The notes under the pieces are model-generated. The model was not told where the DNA came from. It did not search any database and was given only the letters and a program-made list of their open reading frames with translations. A program made the translations under genes and the position numbers. From contig JAIEPU010000072.1 in NCBI GenBank assembly GCA_019748235.1, positions 1 through 64,000 of the forward strand: a stretch of 64,000 nucleotides of DNA, read 5' to 3'. Positions 28,776 through 39,111 of this stretch are shown piece by piece. The DNA is from a bacterium (GTDB lineage: Bacteria > Planctomycetota > Planctomycetia > Kolteriales > Kolteriaceae). Each line of letters begins with the position of its first letter. Position 1 is the first letter of the stretch.

Positions 28776-31073
28776 TCAGCTTCCGAAGAGTTCCGACAGC
28801 TCCATCGGCGTCAGTGTTTCTTTCCCTTCACCGTCGATGACGATCATCAGGCCCTTCGGCGTTCGCCACGCGACTCGTTCTCCTTGCGACAGGATTCGCC
28901 GATTTTCTTCGTTCTGAGTGACGAGTTGGAAGTAGGCATCGCTTAGATACTTCACCCGGACGACCTTCCCCTTGTCATCGAATTTATCTTCGATCCATGC
29001 TCCGCCTCGATTGTCGAATCGACGGCCCGCGACATTTTGCGATTGCACGATCGCTCGTTGTAACTGGTCCGAATTCTTCAAATCGCTAAAGACCTGCGCA
29101 TTCTCAACGGCGACACCCCCCGACTGAAGATTTAACTGAAGCGCGGCTGGCCTGCCGTCGCGACCAGCGAGCACATTTTGCTGGCGTTCTACCTTCCGAA
29201 GAGCTTCTGGAGCCATGTCACCCCCCGTGCCGCCAGGGACCGCGCCTCCCATTCCACCGACCGATCTTGGCGAACCACCATACCAATATCGCTCACGCGG
29301 CATTGCCGGTGCGACATTGACCACAGGCTTTTCATCGGGGACCAGAAGATAACTCGTGTATGGTGTGACGATACCGAACTTCTTTGCGATTGAAGTGACT
29401 TCGTCAACCAGTTCCTTGTTCTCTCCCGAGTTGCGAATCTGATCGAGCAGATAACCGATCTTTCGCTGAGCCCAGAGTAATCCAACGAAATCATTATCCG
29501 TCTTTTCTCCCGGCAGCGACGGCGTGAATTCAAATGTCTTCTCTTCCGTTCCGAGTTTGCCGGTGAACTTGAACTTGGGAGTGCCACTTCCAGAGTAACG
29601 TGCCGCCACCACGAGTTGACTGCCGTGGAAGAGGTCTGGAAGTTTCGGTGGATACATATCGGAGAGTTTCACCCCAGATCCTTCAACAGCCAGTTCCAGA
29701 TTGGAGAGTACCGGATGATTGATCTTGTCGAAGAAGCTCGACACCTTGACCTCGATGTTTTCATTGGGGCGCACATAAGAGCTTGTGCCACGTGTCTTAT
29801 CGGAGATTTGATCGAGAAGAGTCGTGTTAACGTCATCGCCAACGCCGAATGAAAAGATACGCGTGCCTGCCGTGTTCTTTGATTCCGTTTGTTGGATGAT
29901 GGCTTTGGGATCCGTCACGCCGATCGTTGGCTGCCCATCCGTCAGGAAGATGACGGTGAAATTGCGGGCATCATCGGCGCGAGCCTTGAGTGCCGCATCA
30001 ATCGCATCGGCAATGGCCGTTCCGCCGGTCGCCTCGATTTTCTCGATCCAATCTGTCCCCTTTTTCTTGTGGTCGTCATCCGCACTGACAAACGATTTCT
30101 CAAAGAGATCAACAGTGGTCGAGAACCGAATGATGTTGAATCGATCCGTTGGCTGAAGTCGCGCGAGACATTGAACGATCGCTCCCTTGGCCTGCTTCAG
30201 TTTCTCGCCCGCCATGCTGCCAGAGGAATCGAGGATGAAGACGACATCGCGCGGCACACGCTGGTCCGCCGTTGTCTCTGCGCTAGGTGTCAAAAGCAAA
30301 AGCAGATATCCATCCTCACCAGCCTGAGGCTTGTAAGGAATGGCCGTCAGACCGACTGGTCCCTGTTCGGTGCTCCAAAGAAGGCGGAAATCTTTACCAA
30401 GGACGAACTGATTTGCTTCATAGCCGACGACGGCACGATGATCACCTTCTCGGGTGATGCCCACTTCGTGGCTGGGCGAATAAATACTTTTGAGCGGATC
30501 GGTGCTTTTGAGCTCGACCCGAACAGTGAAGTCCCGCTCCGTCTTGATCGGGGTGCTCTCGGCATAAAGAGGATAGACGTACTCGGCGAGTCCAGCATCC
30601 TGTTTCACCACTTCGGTGAAAGAGAGTTCGATCTTCTGCGTACCCTGTGCTGGGACTGGAAAGACCCGAACCCGGAAGAGTTTGTCGTCCATTCGTTCCA
30701 GAAGGCCCGGATCTTTGAGCCGCCGGACGATGTCGGAATAAATCTTCCGAGCTTGATTGGCTTCGACGAGTTCCCCCTTGGTTCGCTTGCCGTCGATCCA
30801 CATGGCGAAGTCTTGAACGGTGGCGTCCCGTGGAACTGGGAAGAGGTACGTCGCTTCAAGCGGCTGGTTAGTGGGATTGCGAAACTCCTGCTCGACTCTG
30901 GTGACCGCGGCCTGGTCCTGAATCGTCACATTGACTCGTTGATACACGACGGCCAGCGGACCGAGCTTCGAGTCGGTCGGAAGGAGAATGCCTTGGGCAT
31001 GCGCCCATCCCGAATAGGCAAGCAACGAAATGCCGATCGCGAAGGGCTTCCAGGTTCCGACGAGCCGTCTCAT
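28776..31073 (-). CDS. Exported VIT + von Willebrand factor A domain protein
   Basis: VIT-like N-terminus; MIDAS DVVFILDSSGSMAGEKLKQAK; signal peptide MRRLVGTWKPFAIGISLLAYSGWAHAQG. Confidence 0.92.
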   Translation of the reverse strand: MRRLVGTWKPFAIGISLLAYSGWAHAQGILLPTDSKLGPLAVVYQRVNVTIQDQAAVTRVEQEFRNPTNQPLEATYLFPVPRDATVQDFAMWIDGKRTKGELVEANQARKIYSDIVRRLKDPGLLERMDDKLFRVRVFPVPAQGTQKIELSFTEVVKQDAGLAEYVYPLYAESTPIKTERDFTVRVELKSTDPLKSIYSPSHEVGITREGDHRAVVGYEANQFVLGKDFRLLWSTEQGPVGLTAIPYKPQAGEDGYLLLLLTPSAETTADQRVPRDVVFILDSSGSMAGEKLKQAKGAIVQCLARLQPTDRFNIIRFSTTVDLFEKSFVSADDDHKKKGTDWIEKIEATGGTAIADAIDAALKARADDARNFTVIFLTDGQPTIGVTDPKAIIQQTESKNTAGTRIFSFGVGDDVNTTLLDQISDKTRGTSSYVRPNENIEVKVSSFFDKINHPVLSNLELAVEGSGVKLSDMYPPKLPDLFHGSQLVVAARYSGSGTPKFKFTGKLGTEEKTFEFTPSLPGEKTDNDFVGLLWAQRKIGYLLDQIRNSGENKELVDEVTSIAKKFGIVTPYTSYLLVPDEKPVVNVAPAMPRERYWYGGSPRSVGGMGGAVPGGTGGDMAPEALRKVERQQNVLAGRDGRPAALQLNLQSGGVAVENAQVFSDLKNSDQLQRAIVQSQNVAGRRFDNRGGAWIEDKFDDKGKVVRVKYLSDAYFQLVTQNEENRRILSQGERVAWRTPKGLMIVIDGEGKETLTPMELSELFGS

Positions 31074-31223
31074 GCTCCTGCTCCTTCCAATTCCGTATCA
31101 ACGCTTCCTAAATGATGACGAGGAAGAGGGGAGAAGAGATTTCGAATTCTCTGGATCGCTTGAAATACACCGGCAGCGCAGCAACGAAGCTATTCCTCAT
31201 ACAATAGACGAGAATGAAAGCGT

Positions 31224-31592
31224 ATGGGGGCGGTGATGAATCCAGAAGTGCTGACATCTGACCTCGAAGTATTCCCTAATCCAAGTCCGGCAAGGGATTA
31301 CATCATTGAGATTCGCTGCCCGGAGTTCACGAGCGTTTGCCCGAAGACGGGCCATCCCGATTTTGGCACCATTACCTTTCAGTACACCCCCGCCGAAACC
31401 TGCGTCGAGCTCAAGTCGCTGAAGCTCTACCTACAGGGTTATCGGAATAAGGGGATTTTTTACGAGGCGGTGGTGAACAAGATCCTCGACGATTTCGTGA
31501 AAGCTTGCTCACCCAAAAAGGCGCGGGTGACGGGGGACTTTTCCGCACGGGGTGGTATCACCAGCCATATCACTGTCGATTATGTGGGGTAA
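31224..31592 (+). CDS. queF: NADPH-dependent 7-cyano-7-deazaguanine reductase QueF
   Basis: EFTSVCPKTGHPDFGTI...ELKSLKLYLQGYRNKGIFYEAVVNKIL...RGGI. Confidence 0.95.
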   Translation: MGAVMNPEVLTSDLEVFPNPSPARDYIIEIRCPEFTSVCPKTGHPDFGTITFQYTPAETCVELKSLKLYLQGYRNKGIFYEAVVNKILDDFVKACSPKKARVTGDFSARGGITSHITVDYVG

Positions 31593-31700
31593 GGGTTTAC
31601 GTCATTTTGATAGGTGCCGAACCGTTTGGTTTGGGAAGGTCCTGCAGTAGCTTTCTTTGTCGAAAAGACCGCAAGATGAGGTCGGATCTGAGGGTGGATT

Positions 31701-31720
31701 TCGTCAACGTTCGTTGACGA
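31701..31720. promoter_or_regulatory. Perfect short dyad upstream of rpsL
   Basis: TCGTCAACG-tt-CGTTGACGA, 9-bp arms with 2-nt spacer. Confidence 0.4.
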
Positions 31721-31829
31721 TTAGCGACAATGTTGATCCTTTCGATCGATATCGTTGCCGCTCCCCCCGGATCTTCCATATACTACGAAGCTCGAAGGCA
31801 TTCTTGGGATTACGGAAGGATTGGGGCGC

Positions 31830-32201
31830 ATGCCCACGATTAATCAGCTTTGCCGCAAACCACGTGTTAAGCAGAACAAGCGTTCGAAGTCGCCGGTCTT
31901 ACAGGCCTGCCCTCAGAAGCGTGGCGTCTGCTTGCAAGTGAAGACGATGACCCCGAAGAAGCCGAACTCGGCTCTGCGGAAGATCGCTCGTGTTCGACTT
32001 TCGAACGGCAAGGAAATCACGGCTTACATCCCGGGCGAGGGACACAACCTGCAGGAGCACTCGATCGTGCTTATCCGCGGTGGTCGTGTTCGCGACTTGC
32101 CCGGTGTTCGCTATCACATTGTTCGTGGCGTCCTTGATACCCAAGGGGTTCAGGATCGCAAGCAGGCCCGTTCGAAGTACGGCGCCAAGCGTCCTAAGTA
32201 A
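31830..32201 (+). CDS. rpsL: 30S ribosomal protein S12
   Basis: [12 protein letters not shown]...[38 protein letters not shown]. Confidence 0.98.
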   Translation: MPTINQLCRKPRVKQNKRSKSPVLQACPQKRGVCLQVKTMTPKKPNSALRKIARVRLSNGKEITAYIPGEGHNLQEHSIVLIRGGRVRDLPGVRYHIVRGVLDTQGVQDRKQARSKYGAKRPK

Positions 32202-32305
32202 TTCGAATTCGTTTTGCGTATCGCCGTGAGTTGAGTCGGGAGCGAGTGGCATCCCCTCCGAACGGCGGACATTGATCGCGATCAATCAAGGGAATCGGAA
32301 CTACC

Positions 32306-32782
32306 ATGCCTCTTCGTTTCACGGCCAGTGAGAAGCAGCTCAAGCCGGATGCTCGGTACGGCAGCAAGCTTGTTTCGAAGTTTGTCAACTGCTTGATGTG
32401 GGACGGAAAGAAGACCGTCGCCATCCGCGTCTTCTACGATGCAATGGACGAAATTCATCGCAAGATGGGAGACAAGATCAGCCCGCTCGAAGTGTTCGAG
32501 CAGGCACTCGATCACGTCAAGCCGGCGGTTGAAATCCAATCGAAGCGAGTTGGTGGTGCGACGTATCAGGTTCCTGTTCGCGTCGAGCCCAAGCGTCAGA
32601 TCGCTCTGGCAATGCGCTGGATCATTCAGGCGTCACGCGGCCGCAAAGGTCGTCCGATGCACCTGAAGCTAGCCGAAGAGTTCATGGCTGCCTTCCGTCG
32701 TGAAGGCGAAGCGGTCACGAAGCGCGAAAACGTGCACAAGATGGCAGACGCCAACAAGGCGTTCGCTCACTTCGCTCACTAA
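32306..32782 (+). CDS. rpsG: 30S ribosomal protein S7
   Basis: [25 protein letters not shown]...[25 protein letters not shown]. Confidence 0.98.
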   Translation: MPLRFTASEKQLKPDARYGSKLVSKFVNCLMWDGKKTVAIRVFYDAMDEIHRKMGDKISPLEVFEQALDHVKPAVEIQSKRVGGATYQVPVRVEPKRQIALAMRWIIQASRGRKGRPMHLKLAEEFMAAFRREGEAVTKRENVHKMADANKAFAHFAH

Positions 32783-32813
32783 GAGCCAGCTTCGAGCGAT
32801 CTCAACAAACCAG

Positions 32814-32847
32814 AAGCAACCCGTTCCATCGAGCGGGTTGCTTTTTT
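32814..32847 (+). terminator. Rho-independent terminator after rpsG
   Basis: AAGCAACCCG-ttccatcgag-CGGGTTGCTT followed by TTTT; perfect 10-bp stem. Confidence 0.9.
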
Positions 32848-32926
32848 GTTGCGCAGAAAACGTACGCTGGGTCTTCAGACCCAGATCTTTTCTCTTCCCG
32901 GTGCGATCCGTGCAATTGCATGTTGC

Positions 32927-33892
32927 TCATGCTTTCGCTGAGCGATGGATGGCATCGAGGACGCGCATGTTGGCGAGGCCGTCTTCGGCAGGAAGGATCA
33001 GTTTCCCGGCGGCGATGGATGCCGCGAAGACTTTGACTTGCTCGGCATATTGATCGATATCGTCAAACGAAATGGTCTCGATCAAGCTCCCTTGTTTAAC
33101 GATGAGCTGGCTGACTCCGTTCGGAATCACGCCATCTGGAAATTCGATGCTTCCTTTCGTGCCGATCATTTCGAGGCGACATCGATCGGGTGATTCCAAG
33201 CTGCATTCGATTTGAGCGAACACGTCGCTGGGAAACCGAAGGGACACGATCGACGTCATGTCTGTCCCGAACGAGTTTCGGCGTGACCATGCGTGAACAT
33301 CGATCGGCTCATTCCCTGCAAAATAACGAGCGGCGTCAATTCCATAGCAGCCGATATCATTGATCGCACCGCCGCCACGATCGGGATAAAGAATCCATTC
33401 GTCCGGCTCTGCTTCAAATGAAAAGTCTATCTTCACTAATCGGAGATCACCAATCGTTCCTCGCTCGATGATTTGTTTCGCGGCATGAACGCGCGGATGA
33501 TGTCGCCACATGAAGGCTTCCATCAGCACGAGGCCACGCTTGTGACAGGCCGCTGTCATCTCCTCTGCTTCGCTGGCATCGAGTGCGAGCGGCTTTTCGC
33601 AAAGGATGTGCTTCCTCGCGGCCGCTCCCTTCAATACCCAGGGACGGTGAAGTTCATTCGTGAGGGGAATGTAGACGGCATCGATCGCAGGGTCAGCTAA
33701 TAGTTGATCGTAGCTTGCGTAGGCATTGGGGATGTTGAACTCTGCTCCCCAGGCTGCCGCTTTGCCGGGAGTCAGACTTGCGATCGCGTCAACAGTCGCG
33801 CAGCCTGAACGGAAGATTGCATCAACCATCGCTCGACGGACAATCCTAGCGCATCCCAGAATGCCTATCCGTAGTGGAGCGAATGATGTCAT
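32927..33892 (-). CDS. Gfo/Idh/MocA family oxidoreductase
   Basis: LRIGILGCARIVRRAM Rossmann; KHILCEKPLALDASEA motif. Confidence 0.93.
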   Translation of the reverse strand: MTSFAPLRIGILGCARIVRRAMVDAIFRSGCATVDAIASLTPGKAAAWGAEFNIPNAYASYDQLLADPAIDAVYIPLTNELHRPWVLKGAAARKHILCEKPLALDASEAEEMTAACHKRGLVLMEAFMWRHHPRVHAAKQIIERGTIGDLRLVKIDFSFEAEPDEWILYPDRGGGAINDIGCYGIDAARYFAGNEPIDVHAWSRRNSFGTDMTSIVSLRFPSDVFAQIECSLESPDRCRLEMIGTKGSIEFPDGVIPNGVSQLIVKQGSLIETISFDDIDQYAEQVKVFAASIAAGKLILPAEDGLANMRVLDAIHRSAKA

Positions 33893-34062
33893 AGAGATCG
33901 TTCGATTGTTCATCGTTCGTTCACATCTGCCATGGAATCCGCGAATCATTCTAAATGTTCGTCGTGTGGAACTCATCGTGATTATGATGGGATATCCTCA
34001 TTGCTCCCGTCATCGAAGAGAGAGTGAGGAATACTTGCCAGCCAATTTGAAAGAGTCTTTGA

Positions 34063-36024
34063 ATGGTGATGATCTCTCTGCCGATTCTCTTACTTCTAAG
34101 CAGCGATTTCGGTGACTCCCGTCCCTCTGACCCGATCAGACAACTTCCCTGGAGCCTCGACTCTATTCCAATTCAGTTCACTTTCGACGGCCAGGCGCGG
34201 GCTGACGGGAAGATCGAATGGAAGGATGAATCGACCGACGGGGAGAACCGCTACCTATTCGATCACGCAGCCACCGGACTTCGTGCCGAGGTGAAAGGAC
34301 ATCGACTGCAGGGATTCGATGCCAGTGAGTGGGTCGTTCGTTTCACGAACAATGGAAAGGACGACACTCCTATTTTAGAGAATGTTTTCTCGGGAAGTTT
34401 CAAGCTTCCGCCGAGTTCGAATCCCTACGAGTTGCACTATGCGGAAGGAAGCTCCGAAAAGGAAACGGACTTTCAACCTCTCGCAAAAAAGATGACGCCA
34501 GGAACGTCCGTGTCGCTCGCTCCCAATGGCGGACGATCATCTGACGGATTTCTTCCGTACTTTCATCTGCTTGATCCGAAAGGAGGGGGCTGGTTCGTGG
34601 CGATCGGTTGGACAGGTCAGTGGAAAGCCACTTTTGAGTGCGAGAGTGACGGTTCCGTCGCGATTCGACTCGGGATGGAAAGAACCCATTTGAAGCTTCG
34701 TCCCAAGGAGAGTATCAGGACGCCGTCGATTCTCGCGATGCGGCATCACGGTGATCTTGAGGAAGGGCACAATCACTTCCGCCGATTGATGCTCACCCAT
34801 TACACGCCTTCCTTTGGTGATAAGCCGTTTCGGACATTCCTTGCTGCATCGGCTGGTACCGTCGGGTTCAACAATGTGAGTGAAGAGAATCAGAGAGAAA
34901 GTATCCAGCGAGTGGCGCAACACAAGCTTCCTGTCGATGCTTGGTGGATCGATGCGGGATGGGAGGTGGGCGGTTTCCCGCACGGTCAGGGAAATGCAGC
35001 CATTGATACCAATCGCTTTCCTCGTGGCCTTGCACCGGTGGGAGAAGCGGCGCACTCAAACAAGCTGAAGTTTCTTCTGTGGTTCGAACCGGAGCGAGTC
35101 ATGCGCCAGACGACTCTCTATCGGGAACACCAGGATTGGTTGCTTTCTCCGGCGGATTTGCCTCCGCACTTGGCCTATCAGCGAAACGACGGCTTTCATC
35201 TTCTCGATTTCGGCAATCCAAAGGCACTCACTTGGGCGAAGGAGCATTACTCGAAATATCTGACGGACTTTCACGTCGATGTCTATCGGCAGGACTGTAA
35301 TCTCCATCCACTTTACTATTGGCGGAACGACGAGCCGCCTGATCGCCAGGGGATTCGCGAGATCAGATACATCGAAGGGCTTTATGATTTTCTCGATACA
35401 CTTCTTCGCGATCATCCCGGCTTATTGATTGACAACTGCGCGAGTGGAGGTCGCCGCCTCGACTTCGAAATGATGCGTCGAAGTGTTCCGCTATGGCGAT
35501 CCGATCTCTGTTGGAAACCGGTCCCTACGCAAAGCATGACGTACGGACTTTCGCGGTGGTTGCCTCTCACTGGAGTGGGAGCGGTGAGCACGGAGGCGTA
35601 TGATTTTCGAAGTGGCATGGGGGCACACATGTCTCTCGCCTTTGACTACCACAAGGAGGGTGCTACATTTTGGGAGCCGCTTGCCAAACGAATCGAAGAG
35701 TATCGCGCGATCGAGACGTACTTCTCGGGCGACTTTCATCCTCTCACACCCTATTCGACCTCTGAAGATGCCTGGATCGCCTGGCAGTTCCATCAGCCCG
35801 AGTCTGGTGAGGGAGTGATTCAGGCATTCCGCCGATCGAATGCGAGCGAGGCTTCCATCATGCTGAAGCTCAAGAATCTGGATTCCAGTGGGAAGTACGA
35901 GGTACGCGATTTCGACGGGACGACAAAGGTCTATTCGAGTGAAGAACTGATCAAAGGATTCATGGTCGAGGCATCGAGCAAGCCCTCGGCTCGATTGTTC
36001 AGCTATCGCCCAGTGAAGAATTGA
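34063..36024 (+). CDS. Alpha-galactosidase, GH36-like, probably exported
   Basis: AWWIDAGWEVG, KFLLWFEPERVM, DVYRQDCN, LLIDNCASGGRRLDFEMMRRS; hydrophobic N-terminus. Confidence 0.9.
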   Translation: MVMISLPILLLLSSDFGDSRPSDPIRQLPWSLDSIPIQFTFDGQARADGKIEWKDESTDGENRYLFDHAATGLRAEVKGHRLQGFDASEWVVRFTNNGKDDTPILENVFSGSFKLPPSSNPYELHYAEGSSEKETDFQPLAKKMTPGTSVSLAPNGGRSSDGFLPYFHLLDPKGGGWFVAIGWTGQWKATFECESDGSVAIRLGMERTHLKLRPKESIRTPSILAMRHHGDLEEGHNHFRRLMLTHYTPSFGDKPFRTFLAASAGTVGFNNVSEENQRESIQRVAQHKLPVDAWWIDAGWEVGGFPHGQGNAAIDTNRFPRGLAPVGEAAHSNKLKFLLWFEPERVMRQTTLYREHQDWLLSPADLPPHLAYQRNDGFHLLDFGNPKALTWAKEHYSKYLTDFHVDVYRQDCNLHPLYYWRNDEPPDRQGIREIRYIEGLYDFLDTLLRDHPGLLIDNCASGGRRLDFEMMRRSVPLWRSDLCWKPVPTQSMTYGLSRWLPLTGVGAVSTEAYDFRSGMGAHMSLAFDYHKEGATFWEPLAKRIEEYRAIETYFSGDFHPLTPYSTSEDAWIAWQFHQPESGEGVIQAFRRSNASEASIMLKLKNLDSSGKYEVRDFDGTTKVYSSEELIKGFMVEASSKPSARLFSYRPVKN

Positions 36025-36231
36025 TGACTGAGTTTGCGCTATATCTTCCGAGCAGGCGACGCCCCAGGAAATGAATCACAACGGTTCCCGAATCTGCAAT
36101 CGCTCTCGCTTCAAGAGTTCCTGGTCGCCGTTTCGTAGAATCACTCCGCAGACGTTAGACAGTAATGGACCAGGCCCGTGGGAAGAGTCGTGACGCAGAC
36201 GTCACGTGGTGTCCGATGAGAAAGGATCTGA

Positions 36232-37305
36232 TTGATGGCGACGCTCTTCGATCCCATTCACGTAGGCGATCTGGAACTTCCGAATCGGATCATCATGGCT
36301 CCATTGACAAGATGCCGAGCCGTAAACGGTCGAGTTCCAAACGAATTGATGGCGAAATACTACCTGCAGCGAGCCAGTGCCGGTCTGATCATTACCGAAG
36401 CGACTTCCGTTTCACCGATGGGAGTCGGTTATCCGGATACACCCGGAATCTGGTCGGATGCGCAGGTGGAGGGATGGAAGCTGATCACGAACGCCGTTCA
36501 TCGCGAAGGGGGACGAATCTTTCTTCAACTTTGGCACGTGGGAAGAATTTCGGACCCGATGTATCTCGATGGTGAAACGCCGATCGCTCCGAGCGCGATT
36601 GCCCCCTCTGGTCACATCAGTCTCGTTCGTCCGAAGAAGTCGTTCGTTATGCCTCGCGCTCTCGAAATCAGTGAGATCGCGGGGATCGTGGAGGAGTTCC
36701 ACCAAGGCGCGCTGAACGCCAAGCGAGCGGGCTTTGACGGAGTCGAGATCCATGGAGCGAACGGTTATCTGGTCGATCAGTTCCTGCAAGACAGCACCAA
36801 TCATCGAACCGACGAGTACGGCGGGAGTATCGAGAACAGAGCACGCTTTATGCTTGAAGTCGCTGATGCGGCGATTGCCGTTTGGGGGCCAGGACGTGTC
36901 GGTATGCATCTGGCGCCGCGGTGTGACATTCATTGGATGGGAGATTCCAATCCTGCGGCGACATTTGGCTACGTGGCGAAGGAACTCGGTAAGCGAAAGA
37001 TCGCATTCCTCTGTGCGAGGGAGTCGCTTCAAGAGCCTCGCTTAGGTCCCGCCCTCAAGAAAGCGTTCGGCGGCGTTTACATCGCTAACGAAAAGTTCAC
37101 TCGGGACACTGGAGAGCAAGTGCTCGCGAGTCACGAAGCGGACGCGGTTGCCTTTGGCCAATTATTCATCGCGAATCCGGATCTTCCTCGTCGATTTGCA
37201 GAAAATGCCCCCCTAAACGCACCAAAGCCGGAACTCTTTTATGCGCCGAGCGCGGAAGGTTATGTGGACTATCCTTCGCTCGAGCCGCGCGCGGAGAGAG
37301 CTTAA
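36232..37305 (+). CDS. Alkene reductase / Old Yellow Enzyme family
   Basis: NRIIMAPLTRCRA, QLWHVGRIS, GVEIHGANGYLVDQFLQDSTNHRTDEYGGSIENRARF. Confidence 0.95.
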   Translation: MMATLFDPIHVGDLELPNRIIMAPLTRCRAVNGRVPNELMAKYYLQRASAGLIITEATSVSPMGVGYPDTPGIWSDAQVEGWKLITNAVHREGGRIFLQLWHVGRISDPMYLDGETPIAPSAIAPSGHISLVRPKKSFVMPRALEISEIAGIVEEFHQGALNAKRAGFDGVEIHGANGYLVDQFLQDSTNHRTDEYGGSIENRARFMLEVADAAIAVWGPGRVGMHLAPRCDIHWMGDSNPAATFGYVAKELGKRKIAFLCARESLQEPRLGPALKKAFGGVYIANEKFTRDTGEQVLASHEADAVAFGQLFIANPDLPRRFAENAPLNAPKPELFYAPSAEGYVDYPSLEPRAERA

Positions 37306-37329
37306 CTCGCACCTCAAGGAGTATGAATC

Positions 37330-38361
37330 GTGGAGTATCGGCTGCTGGGTGGTTCTGGACTGAAAGTCTCCGCTCTTACGTTCGGTACGGGAACGTTTGG
37401 AGGAGGAACGGAGTTCTTCAAGGCATGGGGGGCAAGTGACGTCGCGGAGGCGACTCGACTTGTTGATGTCGCTCTTGAAGCAGGCTTGACGATGTTTGAC
37501 TCCGCCGATGTTTATTCGAACGGGATGGCGGAGGAAATCCTAGGGCAAGCGATCAAGGGGCGTCGCGACGATCTCTTGATTTCGACAAAGGGTTCGTTTC
37601 GAAGTGGACAAGGTTCGAATGATGTCGGCTCGTCGAGGTTTCACATCATTCGCGCGGTCGAGGGGAGCCTTCGGCGACTTGGTACCGATCGCATCGACCT
37701 TTATCAACTCCATGGATTCGATGCACAGACGCCGATCGAAGAATCGCTTCGCGCTCTCGACGATCTCGTGACGAGTGGAAAGATCCTTTACATCGGCTGT
37801 TCGAACTTCTCCGGTTGGCATTTGATGAAGTCACTCGCGTTATCAGAGAAGTACGGCTTTGCTCGGTATGTGGCTCATCAAGCATATTATTCGTTGATCG
37901 GTCGCGACTATGAGTGGGAATTGATGCCGCTCGCGCTCGACCAAAAAATCGGAACGGTCGTCTGGAGTCCGCTTGGTTGGGGGCGACTCACTGGAAAGAT
38001 TCGGCGGGGCTCTTCCGCTCCCGCGGTGAGCCGACTCAATTCCAAGATCGCGAAGGACCTCGGCCCGCCAGTATCCGATGAGTACTTGTTCCGCGTTGTT
38101 GATGCCCTTGAAGAAGTGGCAAAAGAGACTGACAAAACGGTGCCTCAAGTCGCTCTCAACTGGTTGGTCGAACGTCCCTCCGTCGCCACTGTGATTATCG
38201 GGGCCAGAAATGAGGACCAGCTTCGACAGAATCTAGGAGCGGTTGGCGGGAAAATGACACCGGACCAAATCGCGAGACTTGATCAAGCAAGTTCGCTTGT
38301 GCCGGCCTATCCCTACTGGCACCAAAGTCGTTTCGAACGGAATCCACCTGTTACAGGGTGA
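37330..38361 (+). CDS. Aldo/keto reductase
   Basis: MFDSADVYSNGMAEEILGQAI...STKGSF...DLYQLHGFD...VATVIIGARNEDQL; GTG start. Confidence 0.95.
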   Translation: MEYRLLGGSGLKVSALTFGTGTFGGGTEFFKAWGASDVAEATRLVDVALEAGLTMFDSADVYSNGMAEEILGQAIKGRRDDLLISTKGSFRSGQGSNDVGSSRFHIIRAVEGSLRRLGTDRIDLYQLHGFDAQTPIEESLRALDDLVTSGKILYIGCSNFSGWHLMKSLALSEKYGFARYVAHQAYYSLIGRDYEWELMPLALDQKIGTVVWSPLGWGRLTGKIRRGSSAPAVSRLNSKIAKDLGPPVSDEYLFRVVDALEEVAKETDKTVPQVALNWLVERPSVATVIIGARNEDQLRQNLGAVGGKMTPDQIARLDQASSLVPAYPYWHQSRFERNPPVTG

Positions 38362-38365
38362 GTTC

Positions 38366-38821
38366 TTAAGGAAGATATTTTACGAGCAACCGCGCGACCT
38401 CTTGCAACAGTTCCTCATCGGTGTGGTCGAAAGCACCGATCTGGTGAGAGTCCGCATCGATTTGTCCGACAACCGATCCGTCTCTGTTCCGCAAGAGAAC
38501 GACGATCTCCGAACGAACTTTTAGAGAGCAAGAAAGGTAATTGGCTCGCTCGCGGACATCATGAACGATTTGATTTCGCTCCTCGGAGATTGCAGTGCCG
38601 CACACTCCTTGTCCGACCGAAATGACTGTATGTTCGGTCGGCTCCCCGATAAATGGTCCAAGTATGAGGGAATCACCGTCAAGCCAATAGGTACCGACCC
38701 AATCATAATGCTGAAATGATTGCGCGATCCGTTCCATCGCGCACAGAATTGGTTCCTCCGATTCACTCAATTCGTTTGAAAGATTCGCGAGGAATGGGCC
38801 TCGACGGTCACGATTGATCAT
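38366..38821 (-). CDS. GAF domain protein, free-methionine-(R)-sulfoxide reductase-like
   Basis: VGQGVCGTA...YLSCSLKVRSEIVVLL...GQIDADSHQIGAFDHTDEELL; two of the fRMsr cysteines aligned. Confidence 0.75.
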   Translation of the reverse strand: MINRDRRGPFLANLSNELSESEEPILCAMERIAQSFQHYDWVGTYWLDGDSLILGPFIGEPTEHTVISVGQGVCGTAISEERNQIVHDVRERANYLSCSLKVRSEIVVLLRNRDGSVVGQIDADSHQIGAFDHTDEELLQEVARLLVKYLP

Positions 38822-39111
38822 GGCGTGGACTCCTTGCCATTAGGCATATGTGCTTTTCTTCCAGCAACGAGATGTCGACTCGATCAATCATCGCCCGAAT
38901 ATCACTTATCTAGGTTTTTATCAGGGAAGTATCTCACTCGTTGTCGATGTTGGACATGTGTCATTCTCCATTGATGACAATTCCGATTAATTGACCGATT
39001 CAATCGCTTTTGCCAGAATCTTCATCGGTTGTCGGCCCAGCATTGAAGATTCGATTCCTAGGGTCAGAAGGAATTCGACTGACATGCTGACGCGTGTGGC
39101 GGGAACTTTAC

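Noticed and set aside
29889-31115. 408-aa ORF on + strand
   Set aside because: Antisense shadow of the VIT/vWA gene (28776-31073 -); no family-like motifs
36412-37032. 206-aa ORF on - strand
   Set aside because: Antisense to the Old Yellow Enzyme gene
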